A DNA stretch of 41,070 nucleotides. It comes from Clostridiales bacterium. Lineage in GTDB: Bacteria > Bacillota > Clostridia > Christensenellales > Borkfalkiaceae. Below, in pieces: positions 6,862 through 13,298 of this stretch (the first letter of the stretch is position 1; the number at the start of each line of letters is the position of its first letter). The stretch covers positions 1 to 41,070 of the forward strand of contig SVHY01000015.1 in NCBI GenBank assembly GCA_015055545.1, given 5' to 3'. The notes below the pieces were generated by a model. It did not search any database. It saw nothing but the letters and a program-made list of their open reading frames with translations, and was not told the DNA's origin. The position numbers and the translations under genes were made by a program.

Positions 6862-8190
6862 ATGCAACTTTCCATTTTAGATTGCGGCGCGACGTTGAAC
6901 GCCCAAACGCCGCAAACGGAATATATTCAAAACGCAATTGATAAATGTTATTTGTCGGGCGGCGGCGAGGTCGTCGTACCCAAAGGCGAATTTTTATGCG
7001 GCGGACTGCGTTTGCGCTCTAACGTTACTTTGCATTTATTAAAAGACGCAAAACTCGTCGGTTCGCGCAATTTAAACGATTACCGCGCCTTTTTTAACCA
7101 AGACGAATGGAACCCTATTCCTGAAAATTATCTTCCCGAATATAACACGGCAACGCCGCAAAAACGCGCGTGGTTCAACGCGTTTATCGTAATTTATAAC
7201 GAAAAAAACGTATCGATTATCGGGGGAGAAGGCTCCGTTATCGACGGACAAAACTGTTATAATCCCGACGGCGAAGAAAAATTTCGCGGTCCGCACTGTA
7301 TAACGGTAATACAATCGGAAAATATTACGTTTAAGGGCTATACGGTGGAAAACAGCTCCAACTGGGCGCACGCCGTTTTTACAACGAAAAATATTCTCGT
7401 GGACGACGTAACCGTCCTTGCTGGACACGACGGCGTACATTTTACCATCTGCGAGAACGTAACCGTCCGTAATTGCAAATTCTACACGGGCGACGATTGT
7501 ATCGCAGGTTGCGTCAACCGCAACGTTTTAGTGGAGGACTGCATTTTAAATTCGTCCTGTAACGCATTCCGTTTTTCGGGCGTACACGTACGCGCGTATA
7601 GATGCCACGCGTTCGGTCCCGGTCGCTTCGCTTGGCGATTGAGTCTGACGGACGAAGAAAAGAAAAACGGCGTTGTTGCAACGCCCAATCCTAACCGTTT
7701 TAACACCTTGCGTAGTTTCTTCTCCTATTTTATCGAAGGCAAACATTGCAAGGTGGAAGAACTTCCGTCCGATATGCTCTTTGCCGACTGTACCGTAGAG
7801 AATCCACAACGTTTTATTTCCTATTTCGTCGATTCCAACCATTCTTGGTTTAATCTTCCAGCGCAGGATATTACTTTCCGAAATATCAAAGCGACAGGCG
7901 TATACGTTCCCGTATTTTTATTCGGCGACACGGACGCGGCAAGCGCAAAAATCACTATGGAAAACTGTGACGTTCAGTTCTTGGAAGAAAGAAAACAAAA
8001 CGCTGCGTTTAAAATGGGCTACTTCCATACGGTACGCTTACAAAACGTTACGACGAACAGCACTTGCGAACGTCATATCGCGCTGTTCGGCGACGAAAAC
8101 GGTAAAATCGTCATCGACGGCGGCAACGTCCAAGCCCCCAACGATAACGACGTGTTCACAAAACCCGAATTTGAAACGAACTACGTTTAA
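6862..8190 (+). CDS. GH28-like right-handed beta-helix glycosidase
   Basis: 442 residues, cytoplasmic (no signal peptide), paralog of the gene at 5369 along its length. It opens with MQLSILDCGAT, N-A-I-D-K, GGGEVVVPKGEF and LRLRSNVTL. It keeps acidic residues in GHDG (Asp190) and GDDC (Asp211, Asp212), which correspond to the catalytic aspartates of polygalacturonase-type enzymes; the usual GHG and RIK motifs are not obvious, so the subfamily is unsettled. Likely role: hydrolysis of a galacturonan- or rhamnogalacturonan-type oligosaccharide after uptake. It starts a unit with the transporter at 8214, and its promoter carries an AraC-type half site. Confidence 0.78.
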   Translation: MQLSILDCGATLNAQTPQTEYIQNAIDKCYLSGGGEVVVPKGEFLCGGLRLRSNVTLHLLKDAKLVGSRNLNDYRAFFNQDEWNPIPENYLPEYNTATPQKRAWFNAFIVIYNEKNVSIIGGEGSVIDGQNCYNPDGEEKFRGPHCITVIQSENITFKGYTVENSSNWAHAVFTTKNILVDDVTVLAGHDGVHFTICENVTVRNCKFYTGDDCIAGCVNRNVLVEDCILNSSCNAFRFSGVHVRAYRCHAFGPGRFAWRLSLTDEEKKNGVVATPNPNRFNTLRSFFSYFIEGKHCKVEELPSDMLFADCTVENPQRFISYFVDSNHSWFNLPAQDITFRNIKATGVYVPVFLFGDTDAASAKITMENCDVQFLEERKQNAAFKMGYFHTVRLQNVTTNSTCERHIALFGDENGKIVIDGGNVQAPNDNDVFTKPEFETNYV

Positions 8191-8213
8191 TCCGCAGCAA
8201 CGAGGCACGACCA

Positions 8214-9134
8214 GTGGAATACTTATATATCTTGATAGCGGTTATCGGCATTAGCGGCGTTTTCGTAACGTCTAAAATCTATCAACGCCGCTATACGAAA
8301 AATTTTTTAAGTTTAATGGTGTTTTCCTTTTTCCTTGCGCTTGGCGGTTTCGCGTTTTCGTTCGTCGTCAACGGCTTTACAATCCGTTTTTCGAGCGTCA
8401 CGCTCGTCTATGCACTCATCGTAGCAATCGCTATCGGCTTTGACAATATCGCAGGCGTCGTCGCTTTGAAATATTGCAAAATGTCGCTGTATACGACCTT
8501 TATTTTATCGGGTGGTATGGTTATTCCGTCGATTGTGGGTATGCTCTTTTGGAACGAACCGATTGTCGGCTGGCGCATAGCAGGTATCAGCGTCGTTCTC
8601 CTTGCCTTGGTTGTTCCCACCTTTGAAAAAACGGATAAACGCACGTCGAAAATCGGATTACTGCTTTGCTTGGGCGTATTCGTTTGCAACGGCATCAATA
8701 ACGTATTCACGAAATTACATCAGTCAACGCCCAACGCTTTGGGCACACAAGACTTTCTCATTTGGGAAAATTTATGTAATTGCGTGTTAACGCTACTGAT
8801 TGCAACGGTGTTCGTTTGTATAACGCACACAAAAAAAACGTCCAACCCTTTGCAGCGCGAACGGACGGAAAACGGGAACGCACTTACCATCAAGCGTTGG
8901 ATTATACCCGTATCGTTGATTTTATTGACTTCGCTTATCAGCGGCGTTGGGCAGACGTTCAATTTAATGGCAGCAAAAACCATTCCCGCATCGCTGTTAT
9001 ACCCGTTAACGACAGGCGGTAGCATGATCCTCTCGGCGGTATGCGGCAAAGTCTTTTTCAACGAAAAGATAACCAAATGGAACGCAATCAGCTTAACGCT
9101 TGCCGCGCTTGGCACGGTTTTATTCGTTTTATAA
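8214..9134 (+). CDS. DMT-superfamily (EamA-like) membrane transporter
   Basis: 306 residues starting with GTG after a GAGG ribosome site, 23 bp downstream of the GH28-like gene, so co-transcribed with it. Ten hydrophobic segments in two halves of five fit the drug/metabolite transporter fold: the first helix MEYLYILIAVIGISGVFV, helix pairs ending in FWNEPIVGWRIAG (end of first half) and FFNEKITKWNAISL (end of second half), the typical EamA 'EP/EK' signature. By context it may move a sugar or uronic acid across the cell membrane. The substrate and direction cannot be read from the sequence. A terminator follows at 9153. Confidence 0.8.
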   Translation: MEYLYILIAVIGISGVFVTSKIYQRRYTKNFLSLMVFSFFLALGGFAFSFVVNGFTIRFSSVTLVYALIVAIAIGFDNIAGVVALKYCKMSLYTTFILSGGMVIPSIVGMLFWNEPIVGWRIAGISVVLLALVVPTFEKTDKRTSKIGLLLCLGVFVCNGINNVFTKLHQSTPNALGTQDFLIWENLCNCVLTLLIATVFVCITHTKKTSNPLQRERTENGNALTIKRWIIPVSLILLTSLISGVGQTFNLMAAKTIPASLLYPLTTGGSMILSAVCGKVFFNEKITKWNAISLTLAALGTVLFVL

Positions 9135-9152
9135 TCCGCAAAAAATTTCACA

Positions 9153-9187
9153 ACCGTTTAGGTTTTACCCCTAAACGGTCGTTTTTT
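9153..9187 (+). terminator. Terminator after transporter gene
   Basis: Inverted repeat ACCGTTTAGG / CCTAAACGGT with a short loop, followed closely by GTTTTTT. Ends the GH28-like and transporter unit. Confidence 0.85.
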
Positions 9188-9190
9188 ATA

Positions 9191-9365
9191 TGACAAACTT
9201 TCCTATTGCGTTTTTCCACACACCTATCTTTGTCAAACGTTCGCACTGCATTTTCCTACACACCTATCTACGCTAAACTTTCGCACTGCGTTTTCCTACG
9301 CACCTATCTACGCTAAACTTTCGCACTGCGTTTTCCTACGCACCTACCTTTGCACCTATCTTTGC
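9191..9365. repeat. 40-bp tandem repeat array with CT-rich tail
   Basis: Copies with a strict 40-bp period: 9221-9260, 9261-9300 and 9301-9340, the last two identical, plus a diverged copy before and a partial copy after. Key words in each unit are cacctatct, caaac or taaact, tcgcactgc and ttttcctac. Directly after (9364-9410) comes a CT-rich run with three imprecise ctctcattc units. No reading frame is supported here; this fills most of the gap between the transporter and the next gene. Confidence 0.85.
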
Positions 9366-9433
9366 CCTCTCATTCTCCCTCTCATTCCCCCTCTCATTCC
9401 CCCCTCACACACGCCCCTTGCAATCCACATTTT

Positions 9434-9487
9434 TTCTATATCATTTTTTATATTATATGAAGATATGTTCATATGTTCATATATTTG
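9434..9487. repeat. Copy 1 of identical 54-bp direct repeat
   Basis: A 54-bp AT-rich sequence, identical to 11538-11591 and in the same orientation. It begins ttctatatc and ends tcatatatttg, and similarity continues weakly (catattt) beyond the end. The two copies enclose a cassette of three genes. Confidence 0.95.
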
Positions 9488-9514
9488 CCACATATTTGGT
9501 GTATGTGTATGTGT

Positions 9515-9533
9515 GGGGGGGGTAGGGAGGGGG
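9515..9533 (+). other. G-run cluster, possible G-quadruplex
   Basis: A run of eight G, then TA, GGG, A and GGGGG within 19 bases, enough for four G-triplets. It sits between the 54-bp repeat and the terminator at 9569, outside any gene. Confidence 0.5.
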
Positions 9534-9568
9534 AACGACGAGCATAATGAAAAATGTATAATGCATTG

Positions 9569-9594
9569 AAAAAGAGCGGTCACCCGCTCTTTTT
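9569..9594. terminator. Bidirectional terminator
   Basis: Perfect 11-bp stem AAAAAGAGCGG / CCGCTCTTTTT with loop TCAC. The A and T ends serve both directions. It overlaps the end zone of the minus-strand P-loop gene. Confidence 0.9.
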
Positions 9595-9597
9595 CAT

Positions 9598-10068
9598 TTA
9601 TTGCAACAACTCAAAAATTAAATCTGCCGTATGTTCGTTTTCCTTTTGATAATTAACGTGTCCGCTTAATAAATTCTTATAAATAGGTATCACTTTCGTT
9701 TTATCTAAATTAATTTGCCCTATTTTATCATGGAAAAAGTTAAAAACCTGTTTCCCGCGCGTAGCGTGCGAGCAACATACGATAGCATAATAATCGCCAT
9801 AATGCACTCGATTAAATATCCAATTCAAAGAACCAACGATATCCCCATACGAAATAACCAGCACCTTTTTACCGTTTTTTTCTAAGGTTACGTCACCAAC
9901 GCTGGTTTCATCACCCTGTGCGTTTGTAATCGTCCAAAACGGGGTTACCTTACCAGCAAAACTATGTACTGGCACAAAGCCGTCCGCGACTAATTTTTGG
10001 ATAGTTTTATTGGCGGATATCGTTTTACCAGAGTTTGGCGAACCTGCAATGATAATAAACTTTTCCAT
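9598..10068 (-). CDS. P-loop NTPase of unknown function
   Basis: 156 residues, starting after AAGGA. A Walker A motif GSPNSGKT lies at residues 9-16 right behind the first strand (MEKFIIIA). A hydrophobic strand with an aspartate (KVLVISYGDIV) is a candidate Walker B, and YYAIVCCSHATRGK looks like a further strand-loop of the fold. The size and layout recall small kinase-like or AAA-like NTPases, but I cannot assign a substrate. It follows the LRR lipoprotein by 17 bp and should be co-transcribed with it under the XRE-controlled promoter at 11128-11156. Confidence 0.65.
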   Translation of the reverse strand: MEKFIIIAGSPNSGKTISANKTIQKLVADGFVPVHSFAGKVTPFWTITNAQGDETSVGDVTLEKNGKKVLVISYGDIVGSLNWIFNRVHYGDYYAIVCCSHATRGKQVFNFFHDKIGQINLDKTKVIPIYKNLLSGHVNYQKENEHTADLIFELLQ

Positions 10069-10085
10069 GTTTCTTTTCCTTATTT

Positions 10086-11057
10086 TTATAATTTATACCA
10101 CATTGTTTCGCCCATAACATATTTATCGGACAATATTTTAGCCAAGTTTTCAACATCAGTTGCGTCAATTTCTTCACCATCGCCAGTCCTATTACGCCAA
10201 ACGTCAAAATCGTTTACCTGATACCAAGTAGAAGTATCTTCAAATACAACACTAGCCAAACCGTAACATCCTAGAAACGCATCATATGCAATCCAAAGTA
10301 CCGAATCGGGTATCGTTATACTTGTTAATCCACTACAGCCAGAGAACGCACTAACTCCTATCGTCATTACCGAATTGCCTATCGTTACGCTTGTTAAATT
10401 ATTGCAACTAGAGAACGCATAATTTCCTATCGTCGTTACCGAATTGCCTATCGTTACGCTTGTTAATCCGTCGCAATCATAGAACGCACTTTCTCCAATC
10501 GTCGTTATGCTATCGGGAATTTCCACGCTGGTTATGTAGGATTCGTTTTCAAACGCATTAGCACCAATTTCAGTGACAGGCAAACAGTTATAAGTGGAAG
10601 AAATAACGATATCTTGTTCGGATGCTAACCCCAAGCCGATTACGCGGTATTCGTCCTTACCCGAAATTTTTTGATAATGCAAGTTGCGCGTTGCACCTTT
10701 TTCAATCGGTTCTCCCGTAGGCAATTCAATCGTAGGCAACACCGTGCCGTTTGTAAGCGTGATAATCATCATGCCGTCCTCGTCCACTTCTACGCTTTCT
10801 ATGCCAACACCTTGCGGACCTTGCATGCCCGTTGCACCCTTTATCGTGGCAAGCCACGTTTCATAATCAAGCGGGGCTTGCCCTTGCGCCGCCGCGTATT
10901 CTACATAGCTATCGTATACCCGTTCGATTTCCGTTTTTTCAACGGGTGACGTATTATCACTCGCGCTATCGTCGCCACACGCGGCTACACCACACGCAAA
11001 CGCGCTAACGCTTGCAAACGCAAGCAAGCCTATAAGAAATTTTTTCGCTTTGTTCAT
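10086..11057 (-). CDS. BspA-type leucine-rich-repeat lipoprotein
   Basis: 323 residues from the ATG at 11057, which has a GGAG ribosome site; a longer frame starting at 11120 would run through the promoter region. Residues 1 to about 25 are a lipoprotein signal (MNKAKKFLIGLLAF...) with lipobox VAAC, so the cysteine is lipidated and the protein is anchored outside the cell membrane. A short Gly-rich collagen-like segment (GATGMQGPQG) follows, then a strand-rich part, then about five LRR_5 repeats of 23 residues (TSVTIGNSVTTIGNYAFSSCNNL type). BspA-like repeats usually serve adhesion or binding. The last part (about 270-323) is not recognised. Confidence 0.88.
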   Translation of the reverse strand: MNKAKKFLIGLLAFASVSAFACGVAACGDDSASDNTSPVEKTEIERVYDSYVEYAAAQGQAPLDYETWLATIKGATGMQGPQGVGIESVEVDEDGMMIITLTNGTVLPTIELPTGEPIEKGATRNLHYQKISGKDEYRVIGLGLASEQDIVISSTYNCLPVTEIGANAFENESYITSVEIPDSITTIGESAFYDCDGLTSVTIGNSVTTIGNYAFSSCNNLTSVTIGNSVMTIGVSAFSGCSGLTSITIPDSVLWIAYDAFLGCYGLASVVFEDTSTWYQVNDFDVWRNRTGDGEEIDATDVENLAKILSDKYVMGETMWYKL

Positions 11058-11127
11058 TTTTAAGTTCTCCTTATAACTATACATATTGCAATAAAATTTA
11101 CGCAAACGGTATATTTCCACCTTCTTT

Positions 11128-11156
11128 ATTATATTCTAATTATAATTAGAAGTCAA
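11128..11156 (-). promoter_or_regulatory. Lipoprotein promoter with operator in the spacer
   Basis: On the minus strand, -35 TTGACT (11151-11156), a 17-bp spacer and -10 TATAAT (11128-11133). The spacer is almost exactly the perfect palindrome TTCTAATTATAATTAGAA (11134-11151). A repressor bound there would block RNA polymerase. The divergent XRE protein is the natural candidate. Confidence 0.8.
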
Positions 11157-11164
11157 GTGTTTTG

Positions 11165-11182
11165 TTCTAATTTTTGTTAGAA
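11165..11182 (+). promoter_or_regulatory. Second XRE operator, over the regulator's own -10 region
   Basis: TTCTAATTTTTGTTAGAA has the same TTCTAA...TTAGAA arms as 11134-11151, with start points 31 bp (three helical turns) apart. It overlaps a -10-like TAGAAT (11178-11183) whose predicted start is 11190, the A of the regulator's ATG. This suggests autoregulation and a leaderless transcript; the -35 is poor. Confidence 0.65.
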
Positions 11183-11189
11183 TATTGAT

Positions 11190-11414
11190 ATGAAAAGTTT
11201 TGACGTTAATATTTTAAGCGAGCGATTAAAAATGCTCCGAAGCGAAAAAAAGATTGGACAAAATAAATTAGCGGAAGATATTGAAGTTTCCAACGCGTCG
11301 ATCAGCTATTGGGAAACAGGTAAACAACTACCATCCGCGGAAGCGATATTCAAACTATCGCAATATTTTGAAGTTCCAGCAGATTATTTATTAGGCTTGA
11401 TTGATTGGGATTAA
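11190..11414 (+). CDS. XRE-family (Cro/CI-type) helix-turn-helix regulator
   Basis: 74 residues, almost only an HTH_3 domain: L-S-E-R-L-K-M-L-R, then IGQNKLAEDIEVSNASISYWETGKQLPSAEAIFKLSQYFEVPADYLLG, a textbook XRE pattern. No effector domain is present. No ribosome site precedes the ATG, and the -10-like box is placed for a leaderless mRNA. Two matching palindromes in the 75-bp space to the divergent lipoprotein gene suggest it represses both itself and the lipoprotein and P-loop unit. The signal that relieves repression is not visible. Confidence 0.88.
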   Translation: MKSFDVNILSERLKMLRSEKKIGQNKLAEDIEVSNASISYWETGKQLPSAEAIFKLSQYFEVPADYLLGLIDWD

Positions 11415-11423
11415 TTTAGCAAC

Positions 11424-11461
11424 GCCGACCGAACGTAAACACGTTCGGTCGGCACTTTTTT
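11424..11461 (+). terminator. Terminator after XRE gene
   Basis: Perfect 13-bp stem GCCGACCGAACGT / ACGTTCGGTCGGC with loop AAAC, followed by ACTTTTTT. Confidence 0.92.
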
Positions 11462-11537
11462 CACAACATTTTACCCTTTTATCCCCGACGCCACCCAACC
11501 CACATTTTTTATAACCAACATCCACAATCCGTATTTA

Positions 11538-11591
11538 TTCTATATCATTTTTTATATTATATGAAGATATGTTCATATGTTCATATATTTG
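11538..11591. repeat. Copy 2 of identical 54-bp direct repeat
   Basis: Identical to 9434-9487 and in the same orientation, 2104 bp away. Both copies lie beyond gene ends. They bracket the P-loop, LRR lipoprotein and XRE genes. Confidence 0.95.
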
Positions 11592-11642
11592 TAACATATT
11601 TTACTTGGGTCGTTCGGTCAGTTTACGGGTAGCTACTGCCAC

Positions 11643-11734
11643 AGGGGCTTTAAGGCTTTTCTCGCGCAACGTAAGGTAAGCGTTGCGCTCGGTCACCACG
11701 CGGACGGACATATGTCCGCGCTCACTTCGCCCCT
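11643..11734. other. Nested hairpin cluster in 400-bp gene-free stretch
   Basis: An outer stem AGGGGC (11643-11648) / GCCCCT (11729-11734) encloses the hairpin GCGCAACG / CGTTGCGC (11664-11671, 11681-11688) and the palindrome CGGACATATGTCCG (11705-11718). A further hairpin, CAAGGAAC / GTTCCTTG, follows near 11790-11810. It could be a small structured RNA or a remnant repeat element. Frames crossing it have no ribosome site and are ignored. The rest of 11592-11819 holds nothing else I can support. Confidence 0.4.
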
Positions 11735-11819
11735 ACAAGGCATTATTAATGCATTGTTTAACGGGCAATTCGTCCTTCCAAATCCGCAAGGAACTGTGTT
11801 CCTTGACCTTAATTCTACA

Positions 11820-12041
11820 TTATTTCTTGTTCTCAATCGCCGAGCCGTGCATTAAATCGCCGATAAAGCACATATCCTCGCACGTTTCTTTTAAAAGACG
11901 CATAAGCTCGCTACGCGTTTCCTTGCGCAAAGACTTTGCCAAAGCGTGCGCGTATTCGGTTATGAGCAGTTTTTGCATATAGAACGCGTCCTGCAAGCTG
12001 TCGTATTCGTTGAGCGTGATTTCCCGTTTTTCCAGTTTCAT
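11820..12041 (-). CDS. Small helical protein, possibly coat or ferritin-like
   Basis: 73 residues, charged and helical throughout (LNEYDSLQDAFYMQKLLITEYAHALAKSLRKETRSELMRLLKETCED). The rhythm recalls the helical segments of CotF-type spore coat or ferritin-like small proteins of Clostridia, but this is only a resemblance. Its start overlaps the stop of the preceding gene by the four bases ATGA, showing translational coupling with the 70-residue neighbour. Confidence 0.6.
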   Translation of the reverse strand: MKLEKREITLNEYDSLQDAFYMQKLLITEYAHALAKSLRKETRSELMRLLKETCEDMCFIGDLMHGSAIENKK

Positions 12042-12250
12042 TCTTCTTCCCCCTTGGCGTTGGTTTTGCCGTTCAACAGGCGTTCAAGCGCCTGTTTGCG
12101 TTTCGAATGGCGCAAGGCAAGTTCTTCCATATCCTTGGCAAGCGTCGCGTCGGTAAGCAAGCGCGAATAGATTTTCGCTTTTTTTTCCGCCAAGTCTTCC
12201 ACGGACACGAGCGTACTTAAAATTTCGTCTTTTTCGCCGTTTTGTTGCAT
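12038..12250 (-). CDS. Small helical protein of unknown function
   Basis: 70 residues, highly charged, predicted helical (EILSTLVSVEDLAEKKAKIYSRLLTDATLAKDMEELALRHSKRKQALERLLNG). No motif recognised; helical hairpin proteins related to spore coat or ferritin-like families are a possibility. Its ribosome site is the GGGGG in the 3' arm of the terminator of the upstream nth gene, an unusual overlap. It is coupled to the 73-residue gene by a 4-bp overlap. Confidence 0.6.
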   Translation of the reverse strand: MQQNGEKDEILSTLVSVEDLAEKKAKIYSRLLTDATLAKDMEELALRHSKRKQALERLLNGKTNAKGEEE

Positions 12251-12257
12251 AAAAAAT

Positions 12258-12289
12258 CCCCCTTTTTATTCAGTATTCTAAAAAGGGGG
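12258..12289 (-). terminator. nth terminator overlapping the next gene's ribosome site
   Basis: On the minus strand, CCCCCTTTTT and AAAAAGGGGG form a 10-bp stem with a 12-base loop, followed by ATTTTTTATG. The GGGGG arm is also the only ribosome-binding sequence of the gene starting at 12250, so an RNA reading through would hide that site in the stem. Confidence 0.75.
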
Positions 12290-12294
12290 CAAAT

Positions 12295-12924
12295 TTATTC
12301 TTTTTTCGCGTAATCGCATACGCCGCTTAACGCGCACTTTTCGCAATCGGGTTTTCTGGAATGGCAAACTTTCCGCCCGTGCCAAATGAGCCAATGGTGC
12401 GCTTTCGACCAATCTTCTTTTGGAACGGCTTTTTGCAAACCCGCCTCCACTTCCAAAGGCGTTTTCCCTTTGGCAAGCCCTAAACGGTTGCTAACCCGAA
12501 ACACGTGCGTATCCACGGCAATCGCGTCGCCGCCAAACGCCACCGAATACACGACGTTCGCCGTCTTTTTTCCTACGCCCGCGAGCGTCATCAGCGTTTC
12601 TATCGTATCAGGCACTTCGCCGCCGTATTTTTCGACGATATCGCGCGATGCGGACAGGATATGCTCCGCTTTCATACGGTAAAAACCGCAAGAAAAGATA
12701 TATCTTTCCAGCTCCGTTTGTGAGAGCGTCAACATTTGTTCAGGCGTGGAATACCGCTCAAATAAAACGCTCGTAACCTTATTCACGCGCTCGTCCGTGC
12801 ACTGTGCGGATAAAATCACCGCCACCAACAGCTCGTACGGCGTGGTGTATTTAAGCGCGGGTTTCGCGTCGGGATATAAAGTTTGTAAAACCGCAAGCGC
12901 GGTCTTCTTATCCGTTTTCTTCAT
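12295..12924 (-). CDS. nth: Endonuclease III, DNA glycosylase/AP lyase
   Basis: 209 residues, full family length. It removes oxidised pyrimidines and cuts at abasic sites in base excision repair. The helix-hairpin-helix reads LAGVGKKTANVV with the catalytic lysine at Lys120, and the catalytic aspartate lies in AVDTHV (Asp138), both at the positions known from E. coli. The C-terminus carries the 4Fe-4S cluster cysteines in the standard C-x6-C-x2-C-x5-C spacing (CHSRKPDCEKCALSGVC). It is followed by its own terminator. High confidence. Confidence 0.97.
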   Translation of the reverse strand: MKKTDKKTALAVLQTLYPDAKPALKYTTPYELLVAVILSAQCTDERVNKVTSVLFERYSTPEQMLTLSQTELERYIFSCGFYRMKAEHILSASRDIVEKYGGEVPDTIETLMTLAGVGKKTANVVYSVAFGGDAIAVDTHVFRVSNRLGLAKGKTPLEVEAGLQKAVPKEDWSKAHHWLIWHGRKVCHSRKPDCEKCALSGVCDYAKKE

Positions 12925-12973
12925 AACGGTATCAGTATAACACGTTTTTTAAAATTTTGCAAGTATTTTCCTT

Positions 12974-13231
12974 TTAATTATACGGCGTAACCGTCATTCT
13001 ACCGTTTAAAAATTCCGTTTTATAAAAACCTTTAAAGGTTGGGTATTTGCCCGTTTTTAAAATTGCTTTCGCGCGCACGTAAAATCGCGCGTCAAACCGC
13101 ACGCAAAGCCCGCAACCGATTTTTGCCTCTTTCGGCGCGGGTACAGTGGTTGCGGGCACGCCGTAGCCGTTCAACCGTTCCGCATACGCCAACGAATGTG
13201 CGCGAGAACGGAATACCGCCAATATCATCAT
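12974..13231 (-). CDS. DUF3343 family, putative Se/S carrier-like protein
   Basis: 85 residues. The pattern MMILAVFRSRAHSLAYAERLNGYGVPATTVPAPKEAKIGCGLCVRF matches DUF3343 (putative Se/S carrier-like) proteins: a short strand, then a helix, with the G-C-G-L-C cysteine pair, here at residues 40 and 43. In this family the cysteines are thought to carry sulfur or selenium. It is divergent from a cysteine desulfurase-like gene, the usual company for such proteins. No selD or other selenium gene is in the window, so sulfur handling is as likely as selenium. Confidence 0.75.
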   Translation of the reverse strand: MMILAVFRSRAHSLAYAERLNGYGVPATTVPAPKEAKIGCGLCVRFDARFYVRAKAILKTGKYPTFKGFYKTEFLNGRMTVTPYN

Positions 13232-13298
13232 AAGTCATATACTCCTTTTTTTCGGAATAATATATTGTATGAATTACGCTGAATAAGAGGTGCTATCT

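Noticed and set aside
9191-9365. CRISPR array
   Set aside because: The 40-bp units follow each other without spacers and diverge gradually; no cas genes are near.
11683-11982. 99-codon frame on the plus strand
   Set aside because: It crosses strong hairpins, has no ribosome site and runs into a supported minus-strand gene.
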